Origin: Margaritispora aquatica | Taxonomy: Eukaryota; Ascomycota; Leotiomycetes; Helotiales; Discinellaceae | NCBI GenBank assembly: GCA_007644065.1 | Contig: VJWN01000022.1 | Coordinates: forward strand, 1 to 64,000 | DNA length: 64,000 nucleotides | Reading direction: 5' to 3' | Shown here: one piece after another, positions 22,032 to 34,552 of the stretch | Position numbering within the stretch: position 1 is the stretch's first letter | How the letters are laid out: each line of letters starts with the position of its first letter | Notes under the pieces: generated by a model | What the model was told of the DNA's origin: nothing | Databases searched by the model: none | Seen by the model: only the letters and a program-made list of their open reading frames with translations | Made by a program: the position numbers and the translations under genes

Positions 22032-23318
22032 GTGGTATACTACATCGGATTTCGACACACAGACACACCAAGAGGAATAGTAGCCGCAGCAAGGGTGGGA
22101 GTGGCTCTATGAAAACAAGATACTCAGAGGGGTGTTATGTTGAAGTTTCTCTTCTTTGTTTCTTGGAGACCAATGTCGAGGTGCAGAGAATTTGGTACTG
22201 GAAATGTTATGCACACAGAATGATAAACAACGTTGATCAGCCTGCTCTTCCCGCCTCCCAAGTGATGGAGCTCACCCAAAATTAGCGATATTGACAAGCA
22301 TACACCTTAAGCTAGATTTGAATGCCCATGCCATTCGTAGCTATATCAAGGGAATGAGGGAAGAAGGGTTAACAGATATAAGTTAGATATGCAAGGTTGA
22401 CTGCAGAGGCTGTGGGACTTCGACAAGCCCTGCAAATCAAGAAATGGGGAATAAGTGAGCCATGAGAAAATCGTATTTTTTATGACTAGTCGAAGTCCCC
22501 TTCATTCAAATCGTGGGACTTTCTTGCGGGCAACTCCCCTGGGTGCCTTATCGTGCGTTCAACGACTGGCGTGAAGTTCAAATGCATTTCGACAACTACT
22601 TAGTACCTTAATCCTCAAACCCATCTCACGGAGTATTATTCTTGCACAGAGGAGAGAGGCACCACAAAAGAGAGAATAAACGCCGCATGATAGGCATGGC
22701 TGCCAAAAACAAAGCTAAAGGATGACAATTTGTACTCTTACATGGATTAGACGCGAAGCACCTAAACGTCAACAACATGTGACCGAGAATGTAGCATAGA
22801 ACTATGTTCGTAACTTCAAACCCTTTGTAAATATCTCTTTGATGATTTGCGGTTTTTGGATGTGAGACTCTGGTGGATGCCAAACGGAAGTTCGGACTCA
22901 TCATTTTGCTAAATGTTGTTTGCTCTATCGTGATGCTAGGTGGCCTTTCTTCGCAGTATATTAATCTAACTCATCTCTTATATACTCTCTTTAGCTCTGG
23001 TGATGTCTGGATTTTCATTGCATTCCTTTCAAAGCACTATGGTATATGTTCAACCAACAAGCTAGCTCAGCGTTATCTTAGTAATATTTGAGGTTTCTGC
23101 AATTTACCCTAATTGTTCAGAGCATCGTACAGACCATCTTTCCCATACATGCTCCTGAAAATCACTTGAGCTGAGAACATGTGAGAACAATGGCCATTGT
23201 CATTTTCGACATGCCAAAGTACCGATATTTTGACGAGAAAGCTAGTGCGTGTAAAGGGTGACAGTTTGCGCTTAATGTGTAAGGACCAGCCCCACGCGAT
23301 AGAGCTGGAAGAGAAGAA

Positions 23319-23323
<5 letters not shown>

Positions 23324-23391
<68 letters not shown>
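23324..23391 (+). repeat. (AG)34 microsatellite
   Basis: Sixty-eight bases of uninterrupted AG. Open frames across it (poly Arg-Glu and poly Ser-Leu) are artefacts of the repeat. Confidence 0.97.
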
Positions 23392-23393
<2 letters not shown>

Positions 23394-25053
23394 GAAGTTG
23401 CTCCTGGATAATCTTCAGTGGTATTAATATTGAATCTGCATCACAAACATGTCGTATATCTACCTGGAGTGTATGAGGGAAACCTCCATGTGAACAACAA
23501 TTTTCAACTAATAGACATAAGGACACCTGGCAAGCTGGCCAGGCCTAAAACATTGAGTGTGTGTGATGAAAGTACTAACACCTAGTATATTCAAGTACAG
23601 GCTCTTATACCGCCGTAAAGAATGGCGACGAGAAGGAATGGAGGAACATTAGATTGACAGGTTTACTTCCATACGTGATATGGAAAAGGAGAAGTTGGTT
23701 GGTATTTAGGTTTAACAGCGAAACTGTCATGAGCTAGATTTGTAGGGTAGCTGCTAAATCAAGTCCGATTACAGCCAAATGACAGATAACGCAGTGAAAG
23801 GCATACACAGATTACATAGATCACGTGCTTCAATCATACAAACAGAGAAAGAGTCATAGCTGAGATACCAATAATCAGCTTGTCATTGAATATCAAAAGC
23901 CGAAAAGATTGTACTCAAGACTTGCATAGATATTGAGCAAGCTGTTGGTTTCATAGTGAAGGATGCTTCATTTTAGCCCCAGAAATGGCCTGGTAGCCCA
24001 GAAGACATGGATACAAGTTTGCAAGAACACAAAAACACAGGGCCAACATAGAAAAGCGACAAGTAGCAGCACAGGAAAGGCATGAGGTTGGCTCGCGAGT
24101 AATTTTGTATGATTCATTGTAGGTAGCCAAGATACCACGTGTATATATGCAGAGAACAGGACCTGAAATAAAGAATTGTTGAAGCAGCCCGGGTATTAAA
24201 ATGCCCACCGACTGTTTAATCAGCGTAAACGGATTTGTCTTTCGACTGGTGGGGTAAAATGATGTAAGCTCTGATTGGATACAAGTCAGCACAAGTAACG
24301 ACAAATGTGAAGCGTACTGTCAATATGAATCGAAGGAGCTTGTGGTCAGACATCCAAGGAAGATATAACCCTCATCTGTCTCGAAAAAGGTTCTAGTTGA
24401 GACTCGAGTGAAAACTGCGAATGTGGTATGTTTTTCATCATAAAAGCTGTGGGAAAAGACAGAAATAACAAACTAACCTTCAATAGCCCTCTAGCTAAAT
24501 TTGTCGAGACATAGCCCTAGGTTAGTTGAAAACAGATATGGGTAGCAATTTCGATCGTGTTTGGTGTGCGACTGTGGCATAATTGGGTGGAAATCTGTAA
24601 AGCTTTGCAAATTAGCAATAGTCGAGGAGGTTTCGAACATAGAAAGTAGATGGGTAGAAATTCTCAGACAAGGTGTACTGGCAAGTAACAAGCCTCCCAC
24701 GTATGGAAAGCCCGAGCAGCATAGACTTCAGCATTGGCGAATAAGTTGGGAAAAGAAGGTATATTGTGATATTGTCATCATAGTAGTTGTGGACCATAGA
24801 TCGCAGGATGTGAAGAAAGCATACATACCATTAATTGTCTTTGAAGCCGAGCACGGCACGTTCGAGAATGCAAGAGCAAGTGCATGCCATGATATAGTCG
24901 CTCGAGAGTGGTTTGTCTAGAATGCTGAAGTTGAAATGAAGATGGAATGAGGTTGAAGATGCAGAAGAACTTGCGGCGAAAAAAAGTTCAAGTACAAAAT
25001 AAAAATTGGGGCATCGTAAGCTAGGTCTTTTAGGGACTAGTGCTATGTGACGG

Positions 25054-25076
25054 GTCACATGACTGTGTCACATGAC
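25054..25076 (+). promoter_or_regulatory. Tandem GTCACATGAC sites upstream of the ptaB leader
   Basis: GTCACATGAC occurs at 25054-25063 and again at 25067-25076, 13 bases apart, with a related half-site GTGACGGGTCAC just before. These are E-box-like (CACATG) candidate sites for a bHLH factor; binding is not shown. Confidence 0.35.
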
Positions 25077-26369
25077 CATAGTCCAAGGTTTCTTCCTTCC
25101 ATTCCCGCCCATTCCAATTCCAGTGAGCGGACACAGATCCGCTGATTCAGATGCCCCGTTCCATTTCAACTTTCATTTGGGAAATCTCTACGAATTACAG
25201 AACAAGCATAAGCATCTTGTCAAGACGAGTTTGGAGCGAGAACAGAAGTCGACAGCCAGCACAACTTGATGCTTTCTTGGACTACTTTTATACTTTAGCT
25301 TCAGATTTTCAGATTCTCCTTCACTTCATCCTCCCCATACCCATACCCATAGGAGTGCTTTAATTACGAGTTGCTTCGCCTGGACAGCTTCCAGTTCCTG
25401 TCCACATCCGCATCCAATCCACATCAACTTCCGCCTCCACCACGGCCGCCGAAGATCCACGATCCGCCGTCAACTTCGATCACTACCACCACAAACAACC
25501 ACCAGCATAACCACGACCACAAACACAACGCATGTTTGTTGGTACCACCTCTACTTTGACAACGAAGGACCCCCGATACCCTACCACGCATCGGTCTGCC
25601 GAGTAATATTTCTCCGACTCTATGTACTGATCCAATTCAACCCCCGAGCTTCGTTTGTGCTTTTCCAAAGCCGGTGCATTGGTCGTGTCCGATTTCGAGT
25701 GCGCCATACCTCCGTACTGCGACGTTCATACACAACCGTGAACAGTATTCCAAATCTGCATCACAGCAACTCTGCGCTTCCTGTCCATTGCTGTATAGCC
25801 CTCTTCTCTGCTTCTCTTTGGTCTGGCTCGGTATCCATTAGATTTCTCCTTCATCGCCGCGAGTGCATCCGAGACAACATTCGCAACAGCATCGACGGAC
25901 AAGTTGATTGCAATAAAAGGCCGACCTCCTCAATATCAGCCAACGCGCTGCGACGCATAACCTGCCATTGGCTAGTGGTTAGGATCTCCTTCATTTCTCT
26001 TTCAGCGCGATAGCTGCGGAACTGGAGCTCAGCACACGGCTTTCTTATTACACCTCATTCGCGGTAGCTCCTTCACAACGTCGACAAAATCACGAAATTT
26101 TCCGTGCAAGTCTCTTCTACCAAGTCGAGCTTGACGTCGTATTTTGTTACTGCCTGTAAGGAATCGGCGCGTCTTATACAGACACTTCCAACTCTTTCTC
26201 GCGCCTCACCGGGTAAAACAACAGAACGCTGGTATCCTTGTCTCGTGAACGAGAACGTTGGAGTTGGATCGAAACTATAACCCTCTAGGTTTACGAGGAG
26301 CTAGAACTTGCTATCTGCGGCGCATTAGAGGGACAAAACACCACTGATTGGTTTGCAGTTGGTGGATAC

Positions 26370-29228
26370 ATGAACTCCAACAATATGATGGCGAGTTTGA
26401 ACCAAAACTACCCCCCGCACCCTGCAGGAATGCAACAGCACCCAGGTATGCAGGGACATCCGATGGGTGTTCCTCACAACCCAGGCCAGCCAGGTCAACC
26501 AGGTCCAGGAATGCCTCAGCAAATGCACATGGGAGTCTCTGGTCCTGGTCCCCAAGTGTCCCAAGGCGGTGCTATGATGGGTGGTATGCCACCAGGAGCT
26601 GCAGGTCCAAGGTGCGTTGTAATATTCTGTGATGAAGTATATCGAATTAACTCTTTCTGTTAGTGCCCACGCGCTTCAACATCTTAATCCTCGTAGGTAT
26701 TCACTTCTCTGGCTGTTCGTTTACTGAACTACCAGACTGTTTGACGTGCCATGTCAATGTCTTCGACTTTGGTTGCGTAGTTTAGATGATATTTAGCAAA
26801 AATGGTATAAACAAGTCGTAGAATAATTGCTAATTATTGTGGTAGAGCAACAACAACTATTTCAGCAACAGCAGCAGCAGCAACAACAAATGTGTAGGTT
26901 ATGCTAGTCTGTACAAGTACACAGAGCTGACATATGTAGTTGCCAATAACCCTCAGCTCCAGCAGCAAATGGCGCAACAACAGCAAATGATTCAGCATCA
27001 GAGGCATCAGCAAGCCCAACAGCAAGCTGCAGCACGACAGGCTATGTTAGCACAGCAGTACAGTGGAGTTCCGATGGGAATGCAGAATGGTATGAATCAA
27101 ATGACCCAGGCTCAGTTCAATGCGATGCGTGGAGGTCCTATGGCACGACCTGTGAACCTGCCACAGCATTTACAGGCGCAGGTGAGTAATGCAATATTAT
27201 TCTATTATTTCAAACCGATTTGGATATCCGAGGAATAGGGCTCTCAGGTTGTTATACGGGACTTGTCTGAGGGTTTCTTTCGTCTGCACCAGCCAGATAT
27301 CAACTCGGCTAGAGCTATACTGACATTTACCCAGCAAGAGCAAGCTCAACATACCTTAGCTCAACAGCAGCAAGCTCAAGCTCAGCAAGTAAGTAATCTC
27401 ACTCGCAAGTTCCAAAATGTATGTAGCTAATAAGCTAGCACCATAATCAAATTCTTATAGCTCAGCAGCAAATGGCCATGCAAGTAGGTAGCGCGATTTT
27501 CGTATGATTGAGACTATAATCGTGCAACTTTTCAAGTACACAATTGAAATTTGCCCAGGCTTACAATGGACGACTGTATTTAAATACCCATGCTGACTTA
27601 ATTCTAGCAAGCAGCGCAACAGCAAGCCCAGCAAAACAACCCCAACCCCAATCAAATGACCCAGCAACAAGCGCAGAATATACAGGCGCAAGCTCAGGCG
27701 CAGGCACAAGCGCAGGCACAAGCGCAACAAGCGCATCAACAGGCACAGGCGCAAGCCCAGGCACAATCCCAAGCTCAGACTGTGCCACAGCCTACGACAC
27801 AACAGACACAGCCAAATATTCAAGCCCAAGTTCAGCAGGTCCAACAAATACCGCCGTCAGCACAAGGTATTCCCCCGCAACAAGTTGCTCAAATGATGCA
27901 GCAGCAGCGACAAAACGATACCTTGAGAAAAGGGCAGTGCCTTTTGAAATTGGTGCAATTTGGAGACTATCTGAGCAATTTTGGAACAATTTCAAAACCT
28001 CTGTCATCCTACATAGCCAGTGGTATCCCACGGTCAGCTGCACAAGGAGCCAAGCAAAAGGAAGATCTTGGATACTGGCTCAGTTTTGTGGATAAGTTCT
28101 TTTCCCCAAAAGGTGTGTTGAGGCATTCGGTATTTGTTACCGATGAAAACAGCAACAAACAGTATGAAATCACGTTCCCGGCCCTGTCAAGGTATTTTCA
28201 TACTCATTTTGAGAGTGGCATAAAAAACATGCAGATGATAATGGACAAGGGGACTGAGAGAGAATTGCCGAATAATGGTCATTACATTGAGAGCCAAAAG
28301 TCGAGCTTCGTATACTGGTTTGAAAATGGTTGTCAAGTAAGAGCTGTCGTATCCTATGTTGACATTATTTGCTAACGTATCCAGTTGGTTGCCAGTGGCT
28401 CACTTAAAGCTCATTTTGATGCAGATCAGAAAATCGAGCTGCTCGAATTTGTGACGAATACTCACGACGAATACATTCCCCGGAACCAGGTGATAAATGC
28501 AGCAAGACCTTGGCATGAGTGGCATAAGGAGTGGTCAACTCTGAACTCGCCCCCAGATGGGAAGCAATCCCCTGAAATGAATAAAAAGAAGGCCAAGACA
28601 ATGAAATCGCCAAACCACCCTCCACCTGAAATAGATCTTCCAGAAACTAAGGTGAAAACAAACATGGGAATAACTTCCTCAGTATTTCAGTTCTTGGAGG
28701 TAAGAACCAAATTTCAAACGTGGAACTCAAACACAATCACGCATCTAACTTGCTATATTATAGTTTGCAGAGGTTATTGTACAAATGAACCCTCTTTTTG
28801 GGTACTCGCACCAACATCCATCGCTCACGCCATATGCTGCACTCAACGAATATGTTGCTGCGGTGACTGCAGGTGGCGCAACTGGCCAAGGTTCTCAACA
28901 GCAAAATCCTGCAGGACCTCGAACCCCTGGAGTGGGAAACTTTCCAATAGGAACATCGCCGGCGCAAGCCCATCTCAATCTTCCTGGTGGGTCAAATTCA
29001 CCACACATGGGCAGCCCCGCCCAAGGCACAGGCATGCAACACCAGCAAAGCCAGCATGGGACAAGCTCAAGTGGACCAAGTGCCAATACGAGTCCTAATG
29101 CAAGCAATAAACGTAGGAGGCCAAGTGGAGTGAAAGAGGAAGATACCCAGATTAATGGTGCTCAGAAGACAGCCGTTAAGCCAAGCCCGAGAATCGGGGG
29201 TAAACGACAGAAGCCAAATCAACCGTGA
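26370..29228 (+). CDS. ptaB: PtaB-type LIM-domain-binding transcriptional co-regulator, 713 aa
   Basis: Nine exons: 26370-26611, 26664-26692, 26846-26893, 26940-27181, 27335-27388, 27466-27483, 27608-28336, 28385-28699, 28764-29228; the sum is 2142 bases and all phases agree. The N-terminus is Met/Pro/Gly/Gln-rich, with SAHALQHLNP encoded by the 29-base exon 2, then long Gln and Gln-Ala runs. The LIM-binding/SEUSS-like domain starts near LRKGQCLLKLVQFGDYLS in exon 7 and runs through HFDADQKIELLEF and PRNQV in exon 8. The C-terminus is Ser/Gly-rich with a basic KRRRPSG signal. Such proteins partner with LisH factors (Flo8/SomA type) to control adhesion, development and biofilm; that role is from family knowledge. 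Splicing in the Gln-rich centre is least certain: 27249-27334 is also open in frame and could be exonic. Confidence 0.88.
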
Positions 29229-30682
29229 TCATTCCCGACGATACGACAGCTTCAAGTCGAAGCGAAAACCGAACACCATTACCGCATAGTTTTAAAGTAA
29301 ATTCGAGGTGTATTATCTTCACAAATTCAATGCACTGTCATCGACGAAGCTTTTAGCTATATGGGGTGCCGAGTTTGACTCTATCCGTAGCTTGATGCTC
29401 TACTGTATCTTGCTACTCTATCGCATAAGAGTTTTTTTTGTCTGCATAATCGTTGGAAGCATAGGATCATCAACTGGGCTGGGGGAGTATTTGACAGAAA
29501 AACGGGGATTAATCTTGTATATCATAGTTTCATGGTCATACCGCTGGAGTGTTAAGGTCGTGATCTCACTGCTCGGCGCTGTGGGATGGGATTCCTGTGG
29601 ACTTTCGGGGCGTATAGTGCATTATTGTGGTTGCTGCGATGTTAGAGAGTGATTATACCCGTACATGAAGCAGTAGTGGGCATGTTGGAGGTTGGAAACA
29701 GACCGTGAGTGTGGGGGAACGGCGATCAGTGGTTCAAAATAAAGTAAGGTTAACATAGCTCAAATGGAATCCGCTTGAGCAGCTCGAAGAGATGGAGAAG
29801 AGACACTGGTCGGTATGTACCAAACAAATAAAAGTTATGGACCAAGATTCCGTTGATCGGTTGGATGGAGTCGTGATGCCTGTCACAGCTATTGATCTCA
29901 TATTCGGAAGTATTACACACCTGATGAACCAAGCTATGTTTTTGTGTGACTTGGAGAACGAAAAAGGGACTACCACTGTCAAGAGCCTTTCGGGCGAATA
30001 ACTTCACAGCCCCCAAGCCATTGGAAAGCAGTAAATCACAGTCATTGTCGCGAAGTGTTTCCATTTCGTCCAATATAATTCGCAATTGTGATGTTGCATG
30101 AAGTTCTATTTCTCGGGGAAATTAGACAGACAGAAATTCATAGCAACGACTGCACTTTCGCTTTTGACAGAGTGTTGCAAACGGCGTTGAGAAATTCTAT
30201 ATAGAAACAGATTGGTATTCTAAGGTCATTGAAAAGGGGACCTTTTCAGAAAGTCAAACAAGGTCCGTAGAGTGAGTACCAGTATTTGCCTGAGTGAAGC
30301 CTCCTTTAGTCCCCTTTACCATGCTAAGCTCATAATTAGTTTCCAGAATGTTTTCTTTCGCCAGTAACTAATGTCCACGCCGAGGGTGCATTGAGGCTTG
30401 TGAACACTGTGAGTGAAGATATCAAGACAAAGCCCTGAATGCTGCATTTATTTTTCTTTGCTAGCAGTCACTGTAGTGGTTGAAGCTAAATCCATGGTGC
30501 AACCATATAATACATCCTACCATAGCCTGTTTTTATGACGCCAGTTCTGCCTTGAGGCATGCTCCTGAGAATGAACGCCACCCAGCTATCTATTTGTACA
30601 CGAATTATACATACGCCTTTCGTTGATATTCATGGTCATGTTTCAAATCATCAAAACGCCAGCCATTTTGCCAAATTGACAA
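29229..30682. other. Intergenic between ptaB and hbrB (convergent), no supported gene
   Basis: It contains the 3' ends of both transcripts. A 111-codon minus-strand frame (29750-30085) is open, but no family or exon context was recognised. No repeat was seen. Confidence 0.5.
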
Positions 30683-33369
30683 TCACAGCATACTCGCCTC
30701 AGACCTTGGATTAGCACCAAGCCCAGGCACCCTAGCACCGACCAGACCCCTCCGATCCCGTCCCATTCTCCCTCTGCCCAACCAGTTTAGTTTCAAACCT
30801 CTGGTCAACTCCTCCATCTTCTTCTGACTGCTCTCGTCGCCTCCGCCGCCAACACCCACACTGGTCAGGACGCTCATACACTGCAGCATCCTACCCACAG
30901 TCTCAGTAAGTTGCTTACCGCTGTCTTCCACTGTCTTTTCTCTTTGGCCTCTGTTGAGAGGATGCAGGGGATGCGTAGAGGATGGGGTGAAAGGGCGTTG
31001 AGGTGGAGGAGGAAGCCCAGCAATACCGAGACCTGAGGTCGAAGATGGTTCAGAGCCGTAAGAAACATTGCTTATTGCCCTGCTTCTGTTGCCACTACCA
31101 TCTCCATTGGAACCTACACCGCCAAGGAGGGTAGTAGTTTGTGAGCCATAAGATGCATGTGAGGGTTCTAAAGATATAGCTGTAGAAGGACGGCCGCCTG
31201 AGAAAGAGTCTGGAGAAGTGGACAGAACATCTGTCCCAGGAATAGAAAGTGATATTGAATCCAGTGATAGCCTGGAGAATATTGTTTTGAGAGTGTCATA
31301 ACGAGGCAAGATGACAGTGTCTCGATACGCCGTTAATACTATGCGACGAACTTCAAGTGCGTTCGATGCAGGGATATTACCGTCCGGATCCTTAGATGAA
31401 GATGGCAGGGCACCCCAAAAGTCTCGCGCTTGAATTGAGGACATGAGAGGCCCTTGCCCAGCAAACTCCAGATCCAAAGGTAGGAAAACGGCTTGCATAT
31501 AAGGTAGAATAGATGTAAAAGTGAACAGCCACATCTCCACGAGATGAGGAATAAGCCGATCGTCGGGTGTACGTCGAAGCGTCTGATCTAAAGAGCTAAA
31601 ACCTGTGCCGAGCAGTTCCCGTAGATCTTCGATAATTAGATTTGGAGCTCGTCTTTGGATACATCGTTGTAGATGTATTCTAAACAATATTAGCAAGCAA
31701 TGAAAGCACAGCACTAAGCGACATACGTTACAAGTTTGTTGAAATCTTCCACTGGTAGCCTCAAATCCTCTCCCTCAAATATGATCAGCAATTTTGCTTT
31801 TAGAAAAGGCCAAGCATCATCCGCATTCATATTGTTCAAACCATACTTCCCCAAATCGTGTACCTCAGAACCATAAATGCTCGACGAATATCCGAAACTT
31901 CCAACTGCCGAACCTAAATATGATGCACCTCCTGCTGAGCCCAAACTAGATGGTCCTGGCCAGTCATTGCTGTTTTGATAGGAAAGCTCATTTTCTCGCA
32001 AAGCATCAGACTTCTCTTTTTCCTTCTTCTCTCGCAATGCCCTACCACCATGCCTCAAATCCAATCCACTCATGCTTTTCGCGAAGCTCGTTGTACTTGG
32101 CCCAGGGCTCGGAGGAAGGTTGAAATTGTAGAGACTATTTGGCGCACTTGGATCCACAGGTTTGGAATTGCTTGCTGCCGATGATAATGGTAGGTGATGC
32201 TCATCTTTATTGCTTAACTTGTGCTTTTGTCTCGAGAGGAAATGGTGTTTCTTGTCCGCCTTTTCGGGCTGTGGGGTGTCGATTGCTCGAATGGTCGCGG
32301 AGGAGGAGTTTGCCATGCTGTACATGCTTGCTGCGCTCGACATGCTATCTGCCAAACTGTTGGTACTGAAATTGTTCCGCTGCAAAGAGCTCAGAGTGTA
32401 AGAGGCCATCTTACTTGGGCTGGGGAGGGCTCCGGATTTGGCATCCTTGTCTTTACTTATACCAATCTTTCCAGGCCTGGAAAAAAGCTTTACCTTGGAC
32501 TTCTCCGTCTTGATCGGTTTGTCTGGTTGTAGTCGAGGTAACTCGTGGTCGCTAGACAACCTAGGTGACGTCTGAGGAGACTTTGGGAAGACAACATTCG
32601 CAGCTGTCTGCGCAGCACTTCCATGTGAACCACCGAGTAATCCATTCTGATATATTTGTCCACCAAAACTATTCTCTCTTGGTCCTGAAGCCTCTGTCAG
32701 GCTTAGCAAGGGAGGACTTGTCGGACCTCGCGAGGGTCTACGACTCCCCATATTATTCATTCCAGTATCGAGTTGTGGAGTGGGGACTGTCTGCGATCGT
32801 TGTCGCATGTGTGTTTGATGCATAGCTGCTTGAGCCGCGATCTGGCTCGCACTCAAACCCGTACTTGGATTCGCCATACTTCCTAGTTTCGATGACGCAG
32901 CGGTAGGGAGATATGGTTCGAAAGAGCCTTGTGTTTGTGAATGCTTTCTGCCGTGTCCTCGCTGGAACTCAATGCTTGCAGATCTCGGTGTCGCAGGAGA
33001 CACATTCCTCAGAGGCAGTTCTGAACGAGAGTTGGTGGTTAAAGTAGGACGTGAGAAGTTCTGCAGACTGTTTGTGCTCGAGTTGGCTTGAGATGAGGCA
33101 TACAATGGACGTGGTGGTGCCGGAATGGGAGCATGCTGCACCGTCTGCAAAGGTGTCAAGGCGGGCGGCTTTCGAGCTTTGTGAATGGTGAGAGGAGCTG
33201 TATCTTCGGACGAAGAGGACTCAACGCGCCGCAGACCTGGGCGCGACGAGGATGCTGACGCAGTTGTGACAGGTGAGAAGCTCCCTGGAGCTCTAGAGGG
33301 GGGAGTGGAGGTCGACGTCGATGTTGTTTTCGGTGTTGACGAGTTTCCTAAAAGATGCGACGTCGACAT
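30683..33369 (-). CDS. hbrB: HbrB/Bit61-like TORC2 subunit, 879 aa
   Basis: Two exons, 33369-31727 and 31679-30683, with a 47-base intron (GTATGT start, GCTAAT branch, TTTAG end) joined in phase. The start is the ATG giving MSTSHLLGNSS; the frame is open upstream, but that stretch is Cys-rich and unlike the protein. Residues 1 to about 510 are Ser/Thr/Pro-rich and disordered. The HbrB-like domain follows, spanning the intron: DDAWPFLKAKLL, RLPVEDFNKLV, RRAPNLIIEDL, WLFTFTSILPYMQAVFLPLD. The C-terminal tail is Gly/Ser-rich. The family (fungal HbrB, yeast Bit61, human PRR5) binds TOR complex 2, which controls polarity and membrane stress responses. The gene is divergent from gon7 across about 0.7 kb. 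Confidence 0.88.
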
Positions 33370-34070
33370 GGTGGTTGAGCACTGGGCATGTGCAACACAG
33401 CAGTTGCAGTTGCAGGGCTGGGGACTGCTCCAAACTGGCTGCTGTAACACTATACAATAAGGTAGATACCTCCGTACTGCTCTAACAGTTCGTAGACTAG
33501 CAGGGCAGGTTATTGATGTATTACATAACTTGCACACCGAGGTGCTTGCACATTCATAGAGGCTGGCACACAATATAGGAGCGGTTATAAGGTACCTTTA
33601 GGGATGTACCCAGATTGTTTGGAAGGCGGGGTGACTTAAATGATGAAGGAGTCCAGTCGAAAGATTTTGAAAGTATAACGTATGAGGTAAATTAAATACC
33701 AATAGTTCTAGGATAGATGCTTCGAGCTTAAAGATCCAACTCTTAGTCAATGCAACCTTCGAGATTCAGGTAATGTAAACATGTAATAATAAGCACCAAA
33801 AGTCAAGCCATGTCTAGAAATACTCCTGTACCTTAAGTAGACTTACTAGTCCCTACCTTAGCTTATAATCTACTCCGCCTACTAAAGGCACCGAATTGAC
33901 CTACCAGCCGGTACTTTAGCCTCAACATGAAGCTTTTTGAAATCTCGGTCCCACATCATCTCTTGGTACTAGCTCAACTTCATGCAAACACTTCACAACC
34001 TCAGATATCTTGCACATCTACCACCTATTCACAAACGAGCATATCATACTACGACCATTAGAAATTCGCC
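33370..34070. promoter_or_regulatory. Divergent promoter region of hbrB and gon7
   Basis: About 700 bases lie between two start codons facing away from each other. No specific element was identified. Confidence 0.45.
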
Positions 34071-34391
34071 ATGGCACTCGAAAGCGACTCAAACCCCTCT
34101 AGTCCCAAGTTCCAAGTCTTCTCAGCAACGTACAACTCCCCCACCAACGAGCCATTCACGCACACATACAAAATTCCTACCCCGCCAACCTCCAAGACAA
34201 CAGACCGAACAAGCTATCTCGCTGATCTCCGCGCTGCTACGGCAGAAATCCAAGCAGTGATAAACTCTGAGCTCACTGCGCGCATGGAAGAAGACAAGGC
34301 GCGTGAGGTTTCTGCTGTTGGCGGAAAAAAGGTGGTGGACGATGCGAATGAGGCAGACAATTATGGAGAAGAGGTTGTGGAAGAAGAGTGA
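34071..34391 (+). CDS. gon7: GON7, small subunit of the KEOPS/EKC complex, 106 aa
   Basis: A single exon from ATG 34071 to TGA 34389-34391. The pattern matches fungal Gon7: an F.V.ATYNSPTNEPF start, KTTDRTSYLADLR, then INSELTARMEEDK and an acidic tail (GEEVVEEE). The small acidic protein is known to bind Kae1/Pcc1 in the complex that makes t6A on ANN-decoding tRNAs and supports telomere maintenance. Length is as expected. It converges with vps39, leaving 161 bases between stop codons. Confidence 0.85.
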   Translation: MALESDSNPSSPKFQVFSATYNSPTNEPFTHTYKIPTPPTSKTTDRTSYLADLRAATAEIQAVINSELTARMEEDKAREVSAVGGKKVVDDANEADNYGEEVVEEE

Positions 34392-34552
34392 GGATGGGAA
34401 CAGTTATGCGGATTACGCTTCGCGCGTTATGCATGGATATACAACTTTAATGACAACCTCAAGAACTCCGCGCTATGTCTGAAGAAGAAGAATCTACTAC
34501 ACTTGCCGCTCCAATACCTATACCAGCCGCTGAACTTCCTCATGATATATCA

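Larger units (their letters stand above)
22032..26369. other. Gene-poor 4.3 kb, no supported gene; right part is probably the ptaB leader/promoter
   Basis: Short frames occur on both strands, but none shows a domain, a signal peptide or a consistent exon chain. It holds the (AG)34 microsatellite and paired GTCACATGAC sites at 25054-25076. From about 25080 the sequence becomes C/T-rich with ACCCAT repeats near 25337, like a long fungal promoter or 5' leader. Confidence 0.5.

Noticed and set aside
23197..23526. Open frames over the AG repeat (poly Arg-Glu, poly Ser-Leu)
   Set aside because: They exist only because a dinucleotide repeat has no stops; no other coding signal.
27455..27847. Leu-rich and Ala/Thr-rich frames over the ptaB Gln region
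   Set aside because: Shadows of CAG/CAA-rich coding sequence in other frames.
29750..30085. 111-codon minus frame in the ptaB-hbrB spacer
   Set aside because: No domain, no partner exon and an overlapping + frame; too weak to call.
33370..33573. Upstream 68-codon extension of hbrB
   Set aside because: Cys-rich sequence unlike the Ser/Thr-rich protein; the downstream ATG gives the expected start.
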